DNA of 64,000 bases, from contig JADJQF010000033.1 in the NCBI GenBank assembly GCA_016712885.1, positions 248,001-312,000 on the forward strand, in the 5' to 3' direction. The notes below the pieces were generated by a model, which had not been told where the DNA came from, did no database searches, and saw only the letters and a program-made list of their open reading frames with translations. The stretch's first letter is position 1. Every line of letters begins with the position of its first letter. A program made the translations under genes and the position numbers. This stretch comes from Candidatus Flexicrinis proximus. Lineage in GTDB: Bacteria > Chloroflexota > Anaerolineae > Aggregatilineales > Phototrophicaceae. Positions 8,595 through 16,544 of this stretch are shown here, piece after piece.

Positions 8595-9084
8595 GCTCCG
8601 CCGCCTCGTCCGCCGTCCGCCAGGTCAGAATCAGCAGCACGATCACGCCCAGCACGATCGCGTGATCGGCCAGGTTTGAGACGTTCGAGATCACGCCCGG
8701 TATGCGGTAGTTGATGAAGTCGATCACGTGGCCCACGCGCACGCGGTCGATCACGTTTCCCAGCGCACCGCCGATGACCATCCCCATCGCCACCCGTTTG
8801 CCCCACTGGTCGGACGCCATCCGTCCGTGCGCCACCAGCATCGCGATCGACATCCCGACCGCGATCACGCTGATCACATCGCCAAACTGCGGCAGCAGCC
8901 CGAACGCCGCCCCCGTATTCTGGCTGTGGGTCAGACGGAAATAATCGCTCAGCGCTCCGATCGGCATGATCGTCTCGCCCGGCGCCAGTCGCGTCTCGAT
9001 CAGTTGTTTGGTGGTCTGGTCGACCGCCAGAATCAGCCCGGCGATCGCGAGCAGGACGGCCCAATGGCGCCACGTGGGTCGCAT
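8581..9084 (-). CDS. lspA: Lipoprotein signal peptidase II (prolipoprotein signal peptidase)
   Basis: Aspartic membrane protease that cleaves the signal peptide of lipid-modified prolipoproteins. The 167-residue length is normal. Four TM helices are visible, with the family blocks DQTTKQL (D22), NTGAAFG (56-62), GGALGNVIDRVRVGHVIDF (105-123) and NLADHAI (137-143). The catalytic pair by family knowledge is D122 and D140. The usual FNxADS block has His in place of Ser after the Asp. The gene reads away from ssrA and is separated from it by a strong hairpin. Confidence 0.95.
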   Translation of the reverse strand: MRPTWRHWAVLLAIAGLILAVDQTTKQLIETRLAPGETIMPIGALSDYFRLTHSQNTGAAFGLLPQFGDVISVIAVGMSIAMLVAHGRMASDQWGKRVAMGMVIGGALGNVIDRVRVGHVIDFINYRIPGVISNVSNLADHAIVLGVIVLLILTWRTADEAAEPTSE

Positions 9085-9106
9085 ATCTGTCTTCTCCCTA
9101 AATGCG

Positions 9107-9133
9107 ACCGCCCCGGTTAGTAGCCGGGGCGGT
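9107..9133 (-). terminator. Strong hairpin between ssrA and lspA
   Basis: A perfect 10-bp stem ACCGCCCCGG/CCGGGGCGGT with a 7-base loop lies 12 bp past the tmRNA 3' end. The T tract that follows in the minus direction is weak (CGCATTTAG). It most likely ends the ssrA transcript. Confidence 0.65.
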
Positions 9134-9144
9134 GCCTGTTGCGT

Positions 9145-9531
9145 TGGAGGTGGCGGGCTCTGCCTCCCGCGTCCAACAGATTCGAGCCAGTGCGTCTACA
9201 AGCGTGTTCCCCTGTTGAATTTTGCTGCACCGTGACCCAGCGGACTCAGTATCGGCGCGCTATCCGATGTCTCTTGGTTCGTCCTTATCGGAGTCGGACG
9301 AAAGCACGCCTCTCATTTATGACGCCCGCGATCCAGCAAGGAGGGCGACTCCCTGGGCGGACGGCTGACTATCTAGAGTCAGCGACTTGCGCGTTAACCG
9401 CTATTACGCGGCGTAGGCGTAAGCCGTAGTGTTGTTGTTCGCACTTGCGTGCTTGCCCATTTTAACGCGGCCCTGGGCGCCTCGGCTTGCTACACAGACC
9501 CAGCCTCCGCTGTCGAAGCTATTTCACCCCC
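9145..9531 (-). ncRNA. ssrA: tmRNA (transfer-messenger RNA), SsrA tag ANNNTTAYAYAA
   Basis: Rescues stalled ribosomes by adding a degradation tag. Read on the minus strand, the 5' end GGGGGTGAAATAGCTTCGAC has the canonical tmRNA acceptor and D-loop. The 3' acceptor CACCTCC pairs with GGGGGTG. The tag frame (complement 9401-9442) begins GCG after AAGT and encodes ANNNTTAYAYAA, followed by two stops (TAA TAG). The 3' part keeps GTAGACGC and TGTTGGACGCGGG, typical of tmRNA. Two oddities: the T-arm stem GCGGG/CCCGC encloses AGGCAGAG instead of a TTCGANT loop, and the 3' CCA is not encoded (AACG follows). The ends are set from acceptor pairing. Confidence 0.92.
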
Positions 9532-9550
9532 GGAGTGGTACTGCATGTAT

Positions 9551-9579
9551 AGAATATCATGGCTCACCCCGCGCGTAAA
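9551..9579 (-). promoter_or_regulatory. Candidate sigma-70 promoter of ssrA
   Basis: On the minus strand TTTACG (9574-9579) and TATTCT (9551-9556) are separated by 17 bp and lie 19 bp upstream of the mature tmRNA 5' end, leaving room for a short leader removed by RNase P. Confidence 0.45.
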
Positions 9580-9610
9580 GGACCGTAAACTGGGGCAATT
9601 CCATCTGTAA

Positions 9611-9660
9611 CGTGAGTTATGGATTGGGCTTGCCGAGGTTTTGCCCCCGCACCTCCAAAA
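9611..9660. repeat. Fragment of the dispersed hairpin repeat
   Basis: CGTGAGTTATGGATTGGG matches the terminal segment of other copies (for example 23464 and 62826), and GCCCCCGCACCTCC matches an internal block. The rest of the element is missing. Confidence 0.55.
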
Positions 9661-9750
9661 ACTGTCTGCTTATCCAAATCTGGCGTTATCTAAAATGTGC
9701 GGCCCATGAATCTTGCGAGAGGGACCAATCGACATCCCCGCCGCGTCCTC

Positions 9751-9756
9751 TATAAT
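9751..9756 (+). promoter_or_regulatory. Candidate -10 box for the thioredoxin-fold gene
   Basis: A perfect TATAAT 35 bp upstream of the chosen ATG; no clear -35 element. Confidence 0.4.
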
Positions 9757-9790
9757 GCACGCCGTTGCAATTCGGCTGGAATTGTCCCTT

Positions 9791-10420
9791 ATGAACCGTC
9801 TGTTTGCCTTTGTTCGCCGCCGCCAGCTCCTGAGCGGCCTCGTCGCCCTGATCGTGATCGCCCTCGCCGTGCTCATCGTCGCCGTGATCGCCAATGCGCC
9901 GCAAACCTCCGCCGTGCGTGTGGCCGCCTGTGTCGAGTCTACCGCCGGGGACTGCATCCGTTTTCCCTCGGTCACGGGGACGAACCTGCTCGGCGAGGTC
10001 TTCGTGCTGCCTGACGGCTTCACGGGCGACTATAACCTGATCCTGCTCTCGTTCGACGAAGGTCAGACGGCGCGCATGGCCGCCTGGTTGCCGGTTGCGC
10101 GGGAATTGGCCGCCGACCACCCGCGGTTCGCCTTTTACAGCCTGCCGGCGCTGAAGTCTGTGAATCCGCTGGTGCGCGCCGCCATCGTCGGCGGGATGAT
10201 CGTCCTCATCCCCGACGAGTCCGTGCGTGCCCTCACCATCATGCTGTTTCTCGAAGACAAGGACGCCTTTCTCGCCGCGCTGGCCATCGAAACCCTCGAC
10301 GCGCCGCAGGCCCTTCTCCTCAACCCATCCGGGGAAATCGTCTGGCGCGCCACGGGCGATTATTCGGACTCGGCCGCACACGACCTCCGCCGCGCGGTTG
10401 AAGACTTCTTACGTCCCTGA
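9791..10420 (+). CDS. Membrane-anchored thioredoxin-fold protein (ATP10-like)
   Basis: A 209-residue product. Residues 1-40 hold a basic stretch and one TM helix (LSGLVALIVIALAVLIVAVIA). The outer domain follows a thioredoxin-like pattern: YNLILLSFDEGQ, AAWLPVARELAADHP, FYSLPAL, GGMIVLIPD, TIMLFLEDKDAF and ALLLNPSGEIVWRATGDY. The last block resembles the C-terminal strand of AhpC/ATP10-type proteins. No CxxC redox pair is visible in the fold, so a redox role is not supported; a scaffold or assembly role is possible. The ATG lies 35 bp after a TATAAT. An upstream in-frame start would place the frame within the promoter. Confidence 0.65.
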   Translation: MNRLFAFVRRRQLLSGLVALIVIALAVLIVAVIANAPQTSAVRVAACVESTAGDCIRFPSVTGTNLLGEVFVLPDGFTGDYNLILLSFDEGQTARMAAWLPVARELAADHPRFAFYSLPALKSVNPLVRAAIVGGMIVLIPDESVRALTIMLFLEDKDAFLAALAIETLDAPQALLLNPSGEIVWRATGDYSDSAAHDLRRAVEDFLRP

Positions 10421-10429
10421 CCCCGGCTC

Positions 10430-10459
10430 TTGACAGGGCAGGCCCGTATTTCGCACAAT
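10430..10459 (+). promoter_or_regulatory. Candidate promoter of the GNAT gene
   Basis: TTGACA (10430-10435) and CACAAT (10454-10459), 18 bp apart, lie upstream of the acetyltransferase start. Confidence 0.4.
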
Positions 10460-10529
10460 CCGCGGGCTAATCTGCACACCGATCCGCAGATCGGCCCCAA
10501 TTTAAGTGATGGCGTTAGGAGAACCGTGC

Positions 10530-11054
10530 GTGTCAGCTCGTATCGTGCCGGATCGTCTCATCACGACCTATCTGGAAATGACCTCGCCGGACGAGCTTCG
10601 CGCCGATTATACTGACTCGCCCGATATCGAAATCCGCCCCGTCCGCTTCACCGATGTCGCCGCCTACCGTGAACTCTACAGCGGCGTCGGCGCCATCTGG
10701 AACTGGCGCGACCGCCTCATCATGCCCGACGACGAACTGCGTGCGGCGCTTGCGACGGCTGACGTGAACGTGCTCTATGTCGCCGGTCAGCCCGCCGGCT
10801 ACGTCGAACTGGTCTCAAATCCCGATGGCAGCGTCGAGGTCGCCTATTTCGGCCTCTTTCCCGCCTTCTTCGGCCGCGGCCTCGGCAAGCATCTCCTCAG
10901 TTACGGCCTCCAGCGCGCCTGGGACAGCGGCGCCAATCGTGTCTGGGTCCACACCTGCAATCTCGACGGCCCCGCCGCCCTCGCCAACTACACTGCGCGT
11001 GGCTTCAAAATCTCCCACGTCGAGGACATCCCCATGCCCGACCGTTACAAGTAG
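10530..11054 (+). CDS. GNAT-family N-acetyltransferase
   Basis: A 174-residue protein with GNAT motifs in order: IEIRPVRFTDVAAYREL (motif C region), AGYVELVSNPDGSVEVAYFG (motif D), LFPAFFGRGLGKHLLSYGLQ (motif A, with the acetyl-CoA loop GRGLGK) and VWVHTCNLDGPAALANYTARG (motif B). The substrate is unknown. I place the start at the GTG at 10530 because AGGAG at 10517-10521 precedes it by 8 bp. A longer version from 10506 or 10509 lacks a ribosome-binding site. Confidence 0.85.
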   Translation: MSARIVPDRLITTYLEMTSPDELRADYTDSPDIEIRPVRFTDVAAYRELYSGVGAIWNWRDRLIMPDDELRAALATADVNVLYVAGQPAGYVELVSNPDGSVEVAYFGLFPAFFGRGLGKHLLSYGLQRAWDSGANRVWVHTCNLDGPAALANYTARGFKISHVEDIPMPDRYK

Positions 11055-11083
11055 CACACCGGCACAACCCGCCAGCGCCGTTC

Positions 11084-11140
11084 GTAGCGGCAGCCTGCAT
11101 CCTGTCCGCCGCCCTTTAACCGCCCAATATTCGCTGGTTA
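11084..11140. repeat. Short dispersed repeat shared with 12663-12698
   Basis: CGTTCGTAGCGGCAGCCTGCATCCTG recurs almost unchanged near 12664. Both copies lie in intergenic sequence close to the 11177-12430 gene. Confidence 0.5.
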
Positions 11141-11176
11141 CAGACCATAGGACGGCATCGAACTCATCCGGATGAC

Positions 11177-12430
11177 CTACCCGCCAGGCGGCGTCGCGGT
11201 AGACGTCTGGACATCTGTAAGTGGCGGCAAAGTCGGCTGGGCTTGTTCCACTTCAACCCAATCGATAATCGTGCTGACGTTGCTATCCAACAGCGTGGCG
11301 GTGCCAGTCAGAGCATCGACGTGGATCAGGTTCTTTGTAGTATCGGTGAAGACAAACGCCAGTCCGTCCGGCGACCACTGTACCGGATCGCCAAAGTAGT
11401 TTGGTGGGAATTCAAACGGATTTTCGGACCAGACGAACTGCTGTTGGTCGGCATCGAAAATGATTGGATGGCGGAGGATATCGTCGTCATCACCGATGTA
11501 GCCCTCTCCAAGCCTGCCCCACAGCCAAAACAAGAGCTTGTGGCCGACGGGCGACCACGTGAGAGCCACATCATATTCAACGGTCTCGTTAGGGAAATCG
11601 AGATCGAGGTCCTGATTGGTCGTCAAATCGCGGATCGCAAGATCGAAGACATTAATCAATGAATTGGGGACACTCGCATAAGCCAAGTAACGTCCGTCTG
11701 CTGACCAGGCGATTTTCTCCCAACCTGCAGACCGCTCTCTACTTACGTCGAAGCCTGATAGGTAGGGATCCGGCCGATATAGCTCCCCCACGAAAGTCTG
11801 GTTGGCAGCATCATAAATGACGACTGCTATACCGCCGGGGCACTGCTGGTATCCATCGGGGAAGGTCTGCCCGATACAGCGATAATATGCGAAGACATTT
11901 GGCTGGAGGGATCGCAGAACAAATTGAGGTATCGCCAATTGTTGAAGCTGCTCAGGGAATTCGGGCAATGCCGGCAATTGTCCGGGAGTATAACTAATCG
12001 GACTGAGGGTGCCTCCGCTGATTTCGTACCTGAATGATGCATTAAAGACATCACTTCGGGCTAGTGAAAGCGCAGTGTCAGTCAACCAAATGATCGAGCA
12101 AGGCCTCCAGTTGGATTGCCAGTCTGTTTGAAGAATGATGCCGGAAGCCTTGATCCTGCGGACGATGAGAGAAGACGGATTCTCTGCCGAAGACAGGGCG
12201 ATATAGGTACCACTAGGGGAAATCGTCCAGCATGTGGGACGTTGTGGCAGCGAATAAACGAATCGGTCAGTTGCAGAAAGACCGACGTACTCCATTTGGT
12301 TCTCCGCCGCTTGGCGAACGTAGCGAAGCTCCTGATTCGGCGCAATTAGGCTCGACTGCGCCTCCGTAGTCGAAAGTGAGAGAATAATTCCCGCTCCCAC
12401 CAGCGCAAGAAGTGCTATACCCTTCAGCAT
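11177..12430 (-). CDS. Secreted TolB/WD40-like beta-propeller protein
   Basis: A 417-residue product with an N-terminal signal peptide (LLALVGAGIILSLSTTEA). Propeller-type repeats are visible: CWTISPSGTYIALSSAEN, KIAWSADGRYLAYASVPNS, ALTWSPVGHKLLFWLWG and VQWSPDGLAFVFTDTTKN. These W-S-P-D-G blocks are typical of TolB/PD40 blades. The C-terminus is a Pro/Thr-rich tail. The gene looks less GC-rich and uses more A/T-ending codons than its neighbours, which suggests a different origin. No enzymatic residues are seen; it is likely a binding protein. Confidence 0.75.
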   Translation of the reverse strand: MLKGIALLALVGAGIILSLSTTEAQSSLIAPNQELRYVRQAAENQMEYVGLSATDRFVYSLPQRPTCWTISPSGTYIALSSAENPSSLIVRRIKASGIILQTDWQSNWRPCSIIWLTDTALSLARSDVFNASFRYEISGGTLSPISYTPGQLPALPEFPEQLQQLAIPQFVLRSLQPNVFAYYRCIGQTFPDGYQQCPGGIAVVIYDAANQTFVGELYRPDPYLSGFDVSRERSAGWEKIAWSADGRYLAYASVPNSLINVFDLAIRDLTTNQDLDLDFPNETVEYDVALTWSPVGHKLLFWLWGRLGEGYIGDDDDILRHPIIFDADQQQFVWSENPFEFPPNYFGDPVQWSPDGLAFVFTDTTKNLIHVDALTGTATLLDSNVSTIIDWVEVEQAQPTLPPLTDVQTSTATPPGG

Positions 12431-12783
12431 CGGATTTCGTTTCGCCGCCTAATCGGTAGTAACAATTGTAGGGTGGTCATCGAGAACGATCGCGATGATG
12501 AAGAATCCAACGGTTGTCAGGGCAAGGACACGTCGGGCAAGGCGTCGGGGAACCATCGCAAGCGCTTCCTAAAGACTCTGCCTTTCTACAGCATAGCGAC
12601 CTTGCTGTCATATCTACCAGTGGCGAATGTCACACAGGGGCGTCGCGATCCCTTTCCCCCAACCGTTCGTAGCGGCAGCCTCCATCCTGCCCGCCATCTT
12701 GCCTCTGCGGTTCCTTTTTCTCCCCTCTCTTTTTGGAGAGGGGACGGGGTGAGGTTGCTGTCCATTCTTCGTAAAATCTTGTT

Positions 12784-12821
12784 CGAACAAATGTTCGAAC
12801 AAATGTTCGAACATTTGTTTC
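12784..12821. promoter_or_regulatory. Three overlapping LexA-like palindromes
   Basis: CGAACAAATGTTCG occurs at 12784-12797 and 12796-12809, followed by CGAACATTTGTTTC at 12808-12821. The CGAAC-N4-GTTCG form matches the Gram-positive/actinobacterial SOS box known from those phyla. No recA, lexA or repair gene is adjacent, so the operator function is an inference. Confidence 0.4.
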
Positions 12822-12964
12822 TGATCCCGCTGTTTCTTGTGGTACGCTTTTTGCATCACAACGCCTGCGTCGGATTGTGCAACTCCTGCGCCGGACTACA
12901 TATCTGTCACGCCGGGTCTCCACCGCCCCCAAACCCTCATGTGACGCGGAGGACCTTGTTTAAC

Positions 12965-13135
12965 CCGGGGTATGGAAAATCTGGGGCTTCACGCCAAACT
13001 CGAGCAGAGATGAAAGTCCCTGCATCCTTCATCTGCATTTGGCTTCGCTCGCGAAGCCAAATGACGTGAGGGAGTCCAGAGGGCGCAAGCCCTTTGGCGG
13101 CGGTGCGGAGGCGGAGCCTCTGCAAAACCCATAAC
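12965..13135. repeat. Dispersed hairpin repeat, module 1 (minus orientation)
   Basis: Shows TTTGGCTTCGCTCGCGAAGCCAAA, the AGGGCGCAAGCCCTT block and GGAGGCGGAGCCTC, the same order as other copies. Ends resemble GGTATGGAAA and ACCCATAACC, the terminal segments of the second subfamily. Confidence 0.85.
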
Positions 13136-13148
13136 CAGTCCTTCGTGT

Positions 13149-14021
13149 TTACGCCCCGACGAACGCCACAATCGCTTTCACAACCTCTGCGTTGCGCAGG
13201 GTGAGGTAATGACGCAGCCGCTCGGTCGCCATGAAGCGCGCGCCCGGCCACAGCGCCGCGATCTTTTCGCCGCACGCATACGGGATCACCTCGTCGTCGC
13301 GGTCATGGATGATCAGCGCCGGCACGTTGAGCGTCGGCGCGAACCGTTCGGCCGTATAGTCAAGCGACCACACGCCATACGTCTTTTCGTAATGGCGCAC
13401 CATCGGCAGCAGAATGTCCTCCGGCAGCCCCATACCGCGGATCCACGCGTCGAAAATCACCTGTACGCGGTCGAATGCGCCCACCGTGACGGCCCGCCTG
13501 GCTGTAACGCCCGGCAGGCACGCCAGCGCGAACATCGTTGCTGCCCCGCCCAGCGAATGGCCGATCAGCGTGTCTACCTCGCCCAGATGCCGTACTGCCG
13601 CCTGGATCGACTCCATAAAGTCGACCATCGCGGCATACTGTCCGGGGGAAGCCCCGTGTGCTGGCGCGTCGATCGCCGCTACCGAATATCCGGCCTTCTG
13701 CAGCGCCTGGATCACCGCGACGAACCGCCCTGCGGTCTGTTCCCAGCCGTGCGTCAGCAGCACGCGCTTGCCGTCTGCCGGCCATTCGTGCAGCACGAAT
13801 GCTTTGCCGCGCGTCGTCGTCAGCATCGTATGTACCGGCGCCGCGTCGACCACTGCCTGTTCTTTCGGGCTGACCGGATAGCGATTGACCGTGTAGAAGA
13901 TATCGGCGGCGATTCGTCCGGCGCGCTTTGGATCGACTCGCAGCAGTCGGCGCAGCGTGCGGCGGACTCGCGCCACTTTGCGCGCGTCGTCCGGAATCGT
14001 AATCGGTGAGGGTGCAGGCAT
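13149..14021 (-). CDS. Alpha/beta hydrolase
   Basis: A 290-residue serine hydrolase. The nucleophile elbow GHSLGG places Ser at 156; the acid is D242 or D243 in HDRDDEVIP and the base is H271 in ERLRHYLTLR. The oxyanion region is LLTHGWEQTAG (88-98). The first ~60 residues are an Arg-rich helical region before the core fold. The substrate is unknown. It starts at ATG 14021 after an AAGGAGC-type ribosome-binding site and stands alone. The 3' end abuts a repeat copy. Confidence 0.88.
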   Translation of the reverse strand: MPAPSPITIPDDARKVARVRRTLRRLLRVDPKRAGRIAADIFYTVNRYPVSPKEQAVVDAAPVHTMLTTTRGKAFVLHEWPADGKRVLLTHGWEQTAGRFVAVIQALQKAGYSVAAIDAPAHGASPGQYAAMVDFMESIQAAVRHLGEVDTLIGHSLGGAATMFALACLPGVTARRAVTVGAFDRVQVIFDAWIRGMGLPEDILLPMVRHYEKTYGVWSLDYTAERFAPTLNVPALIIHDRDDEVIPYACGEKIAALWPGARFMATERLRHYLTLRNAEVVKAIVAFVGA

Positions 14022-14150
14022 GTTTGCTCCTTGATGGACACATGAGTCTACCGCATCGCATCGGGTGTAATTCCGACGACTGGCGGACGCTTGTGCAAAA
14101 TCCGGCTCAGTCCCCTGAAAATTGGCGACTGGAAACTGGAAACTCTCGCG

Positions 14151-14156
14151 TATAAT
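14151..14156 (+). promoter_or_regulatory. Candidate -10 box (GCGTATAAT)
   Basis: TATAAT preceded by CGCG, 35 bp upstream of the GTG start of the small membrane protein. It has the same form as the boxes at 1395 and 6064. Confidence 0.45.
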
Positions 14157-14190
14157 TAGCGCCGGTTAAGACAACGACAGGCGTTTACCC

Positions 14191-14574
14191 GTGAGCGACA
14201 TCCATCAGATCCTGTTCAACGCGCACATCCTGTTCTCGCTGATCCTCGGCGTCTGGGCCGCGGTCATCGCCGGTCGCAGCCAGCCCGTTCCCGGCGGCTA
14301 CTGGGGCGCGGTCGTTGTGCAGTCCATCATGGCGGGTGTCGTGGTTCTCCTCGGCGTCATCATGACGTTCTCCGGCGCGCGTCCTGCCGATGGCCGTCTG
14401 GAGCTGTACTTCCTGTACATGGCCTGGCTGGTCATTATCATGCCCGGTCTGTTCAGTATGCTCAAAGGCCGCGACGACCGCAGCGCCGCGCTTGCATTCG
14501 CCGTGCTGGCCTTCTTCAACGCCGGTGTCTCGATCAGTATGGCCGCGCGCCAGATCATCGGCCCGTGGAGTTAA
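14191..14574 (+). CDS. Small four-helix membrane protein
   Basis: A 127-residue protein with four predicted TM helices (ILFSLILGVWAAVIAG; VQSIMAGVVVLLGVIMTF; LYFLYMAWLVIIMPGLFSML; LAFAVLAFFNAGVSISMA). It begins at a GTG codon 35 bp after a TATAAT. I do not recognise the family. It is 76 bp upstream of the cca-like gene, with a repeat fragment between them. Confidence 0.7.
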   Translation: MSDIHQILFNAHILFSLILGVWAAVIAGRSQPVPGGYWGAVVVQSIMAGVVVLLGVIMTFSGARPADGRLELYFLYMAWLVIIMPGLFSMLKGRDDRSAALAFAVLAFFNAGVSISMAARQIIGPWS

Positions 14575-14577
14575 TGA

Positions 14578-14640
14578 TTGGGGTGCAGGGGGGCTTGCTC
14601 CCTGCTGGGGTTTGGGGCGAAGCCCTGAACCGACGTGATT
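14578..14640. repeat. Fragment of the dispersed hairpin repeat
   Basis: GGGTGCAGGGGGGCTTGCTCCCTGCTGGGGTTTGGGG corresponds to the last two hairpin blocks of module 1. Confidence 0.65.
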
Positions 14641-14650
14641 AGGGAGTCCG

Positions 14651-15955
14651 ATGGTTCGCATCACCTACGAAGAGATCGCGAGCGTGATGGGGGCGGAAGC
14701 CGCCGAGCGCGTCCACTTGCTGGCCCAGCAGGCCGAGCAGGTTGGCGTGCGCTTCGCGCTGGTTGGCGGCGTCGTGCGCGACGTTCTCTTGCGTATGCCC
14801 ACCACCGATTATGATTTCGTCGTCGATGGCGGCCCCCTCGGACTTGCCGCCGCGGGGGAGCTGGCTGGCGCGGTCAAGGAAAAATACGGCGGCGTCGTCA
14901 AAGGCCATGCGGTCTTCGGGACTGCCACCTGGCTTCCGCCTAGTTCGTTTACCGACGGCGACGCCCTCGCGCCCGATCACTATGACTTTGCCTCCGCCCG
15001 CAGCGAAACCTACGAACGTCCTGGCGCGCTTCCCGTCCCGGCCCCGACCACCCTTGAGGACGATCTGCGCCGCCGCGACTTCACCTCCAATGCCATGGCT
15101 CTCATGCTCGCGCCTCAGAGTGAATATGGCCGCGTCATTGACCGTCACGGCGGGCTGGACGACATCGACTCCGGCGAATTGCGCGTCATCCACCCCCAGA
15201 GCTTTGTCGACGATCCGACCCGCATCTTCCGCGGCGCGCGGCTCGCGGCTCGCCTCGGCTTCGCCTTTGCCGATGACACCGAAGGCCTGATCCCGCGCGC
15301 TCTCTCCGCGATCGACCATGTCAGCGGTGAGCGTATCCGCACCGAACTGCGCCTGATCCTGGTCGAGTCGTCGGCCTCCGATGCCTTGATGGCGCTCGAC
15401 GACTATGGCGCGCTGGCGGCCATCCATCCCGCCCTCCGCGTCACTGATACGCTTGATAGCGACCTGTTGGCCATCCATGATGAGCCACCGTCGGACCTCG
15501 AGACCGCCGCCTGGTGCGCCTGGCTCTGCCGCCTCGACCCGTCCGAAATCAGGGACATCTCCGTCCGCCTCGCCTTCAGCGCGGCGCTGGCTGGCGCGGT
15601 CAATGCCACCGCCGCCCTCGTTCACAACCCCGCCGATCTCGCGCGCAAGAAACCGAGCGCCATCTACCATCGGCTTCACAGCCTTCCCGAACCGGCGATT
15701 ATCGCGGCCGGCCGCGTTTTGGGTGGCAAATATGCCAAAAACGTCGAGAAGTACCTGAATACCTGGCGGTATTACAAGACTGTAACTACCGGTGAGGCGC
15801 TCAAGCAGCTTGGCATCCCGCCCGGACCGCGTTATAAATTGATTCTTCAGCAGTTGCTCGATGCACGGCTTGATGCTGTCATTAATAGTGATGCCGAAGA
15901 AATTGACTTCTTGCGCGATCTGATCGACAGGCTTCCCGCCGATGACCATGCCTAA
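14651..15955 (+). CDS. CCA-adding enzyme / poly(A) polymerase family nucleotidyltransferase
   Basis: Class II nucleotidyltransferase that adds CCA (or part of it) to tRNA 3' ends. Motifs are LVGGVVRDVLL (37-47), the metal-binding pair D53-x-D55 in TTDYDFVV, RRRDFTSNAMALML (motif B) and DDPTRIFRGARLAARLGF (motif D/E). The 434-residue length suits a CCA enzyme without an HD domain. GGGAG precedes the ATG. The enzyme fits the context: the tmRNA gene in this window does not encode its CCA end. Poly(A) polymerase or a CC- or A-adding subtype cannot be excluded by eye. It overlaps the next gene by 14 bp. Confidence 0.85.
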   Translation: MVRITYEEIASVMGAEAAERVHLLAQQAEQVGVRFALVGGVVRDVLLRMPTTDYDFVVDGGPLGLAAAGELAGAVKEKYGGVVKGHAVFGTATWLPPSSFTDGDALAPDHYDFASARSETYERPGALPVPAPTTLEDDLRRRDFTSNAMALMLAPQSEYGRVIDRHGGLDDIDSGELRVIHPQSFVDDPTRIFRGARLAARLGFAFADDTEGLIPRALSAIDHVSGERIRTELRLILVESSASDALMALDDYGALAAIHPALRVTDTLDSDLLAIHDEPPSDLETAAWCAWLCRLDPSEIRDISVRLAFSAALAGAVNATAALVHNPADLARKKPSAIYHRLHSLPEPAIIAAGRVLGGKYAKNVEKYLNTWRYYKTVTTGEALKQLGIPPGPRYKLILQQLLDARLDAVINSDAEEIDFLRDLIDRLPADDHA

Positions 15956-16490
15956 TCCACCGGATGATGGTCCGCCGCAAATTCCGCTGGCGCTCTCCTA
16001 TTACATCCGTGTCGCCTCGCGCTCAGACCTTCGCAAGCTCGAATGGTACGGGTCGCAGTCGCATACCCGCCCGTATATCGAACAGGCTTACAAAGCCATG
16101 TTGGCCGGCCGCCGCATCATGATCGTCGCCGACCTCAACGATTTTCCGGTCGGCCAGATCTATGTCCAGTACGACAGCAAGAACAAGCAGCATGCCGACG
16201 GCGCCACCCGCGGCTACATCTATGCCTTCCGCGTCATGGATCACCTTCAGCGCTGCGGCATCGGCACCCAGCTCCTCAAGTCCGCCGAGCGCGTGCTGAT
16301 CGAACGCGGCTATAAACTAGCCACGCTCCAGGTCAGCAAACGTAATGAAAACGCCCGCCGTTTGTATCAGAAAAACGGATATCGAGTCTTTAATGAAGAT
16401 CCCGGACATTGGTACTACGTGGATCGCGAAGGTGAGCAGCGTGAGCTGAACGATCCGACCTGGGTCATGGAAAAGCGTCTTGTGCGTTAA
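15942..16490 (+). CDS. GNAT-family N-acetyltransferase
   Basis: A 182-residue protein with GNAT motif A as FRVMDHLQRCGIGTQLLKSA and motif B as LQVSKRNENARRLYQKNGYR, the strongest blocks of the family. The N-terminal domain includes YYIRVASRSDLRKLEW. It starts within the end of the nucleotidyltransferase gene (14-bp overlap), implying translational coupling; ATG 15948 is an alternative start. The substrate is unknown. Confidence 0.85.
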   Translation: MTMPNPPDDGPPQIPLALSYYIRVASRSDLRKLEWYGSQSHTRPYIEQAYKAMLAGRRIMIVADLNDFPVGQIYVQYDSKNKQHADGATRGYIYAFRVMDHLQRCGIGTQLLKSAERVLIERGYKLATLQVSKRNENARRLYQKNGYRVFNEDPGHWYYVDREGEQRELNDPTWVMEKRLVR

Positions 16491-16544
16491 GATGCTTCTG
16501 CGGTATCCTGTTACAAGTGTTGTAAACAAACTTCGACAGGCTGT

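Larger units (their letters stand above)
12431..13148. other. 718-bp gap without a convincing gene
   Basis: The gap holds a short dispersed repeat (12663-12698), a hairpin of TCTCCCCT/AGGGGACGGG type near 12720-12750, an array of LexA-like boxes (12784-12821) and a full copy of the dispersed repeat (12965-13135). A 198-codon open frame crosses all of these but has repeat-derived composition, so I do not call it. Confidence 0.7.

Noticed and set aside
9139..9429. A 96-codon plus-strand frame
   Set aside because: It lies on the opposite strand of the tmRNA gene and has no motif.
12473..13069. A 198-codon plus-strand frame in the gap
   Set aside because: It runs through LexA-like boxes and dispersed repeats. 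Its translated repeats match repeat text found at other sites.
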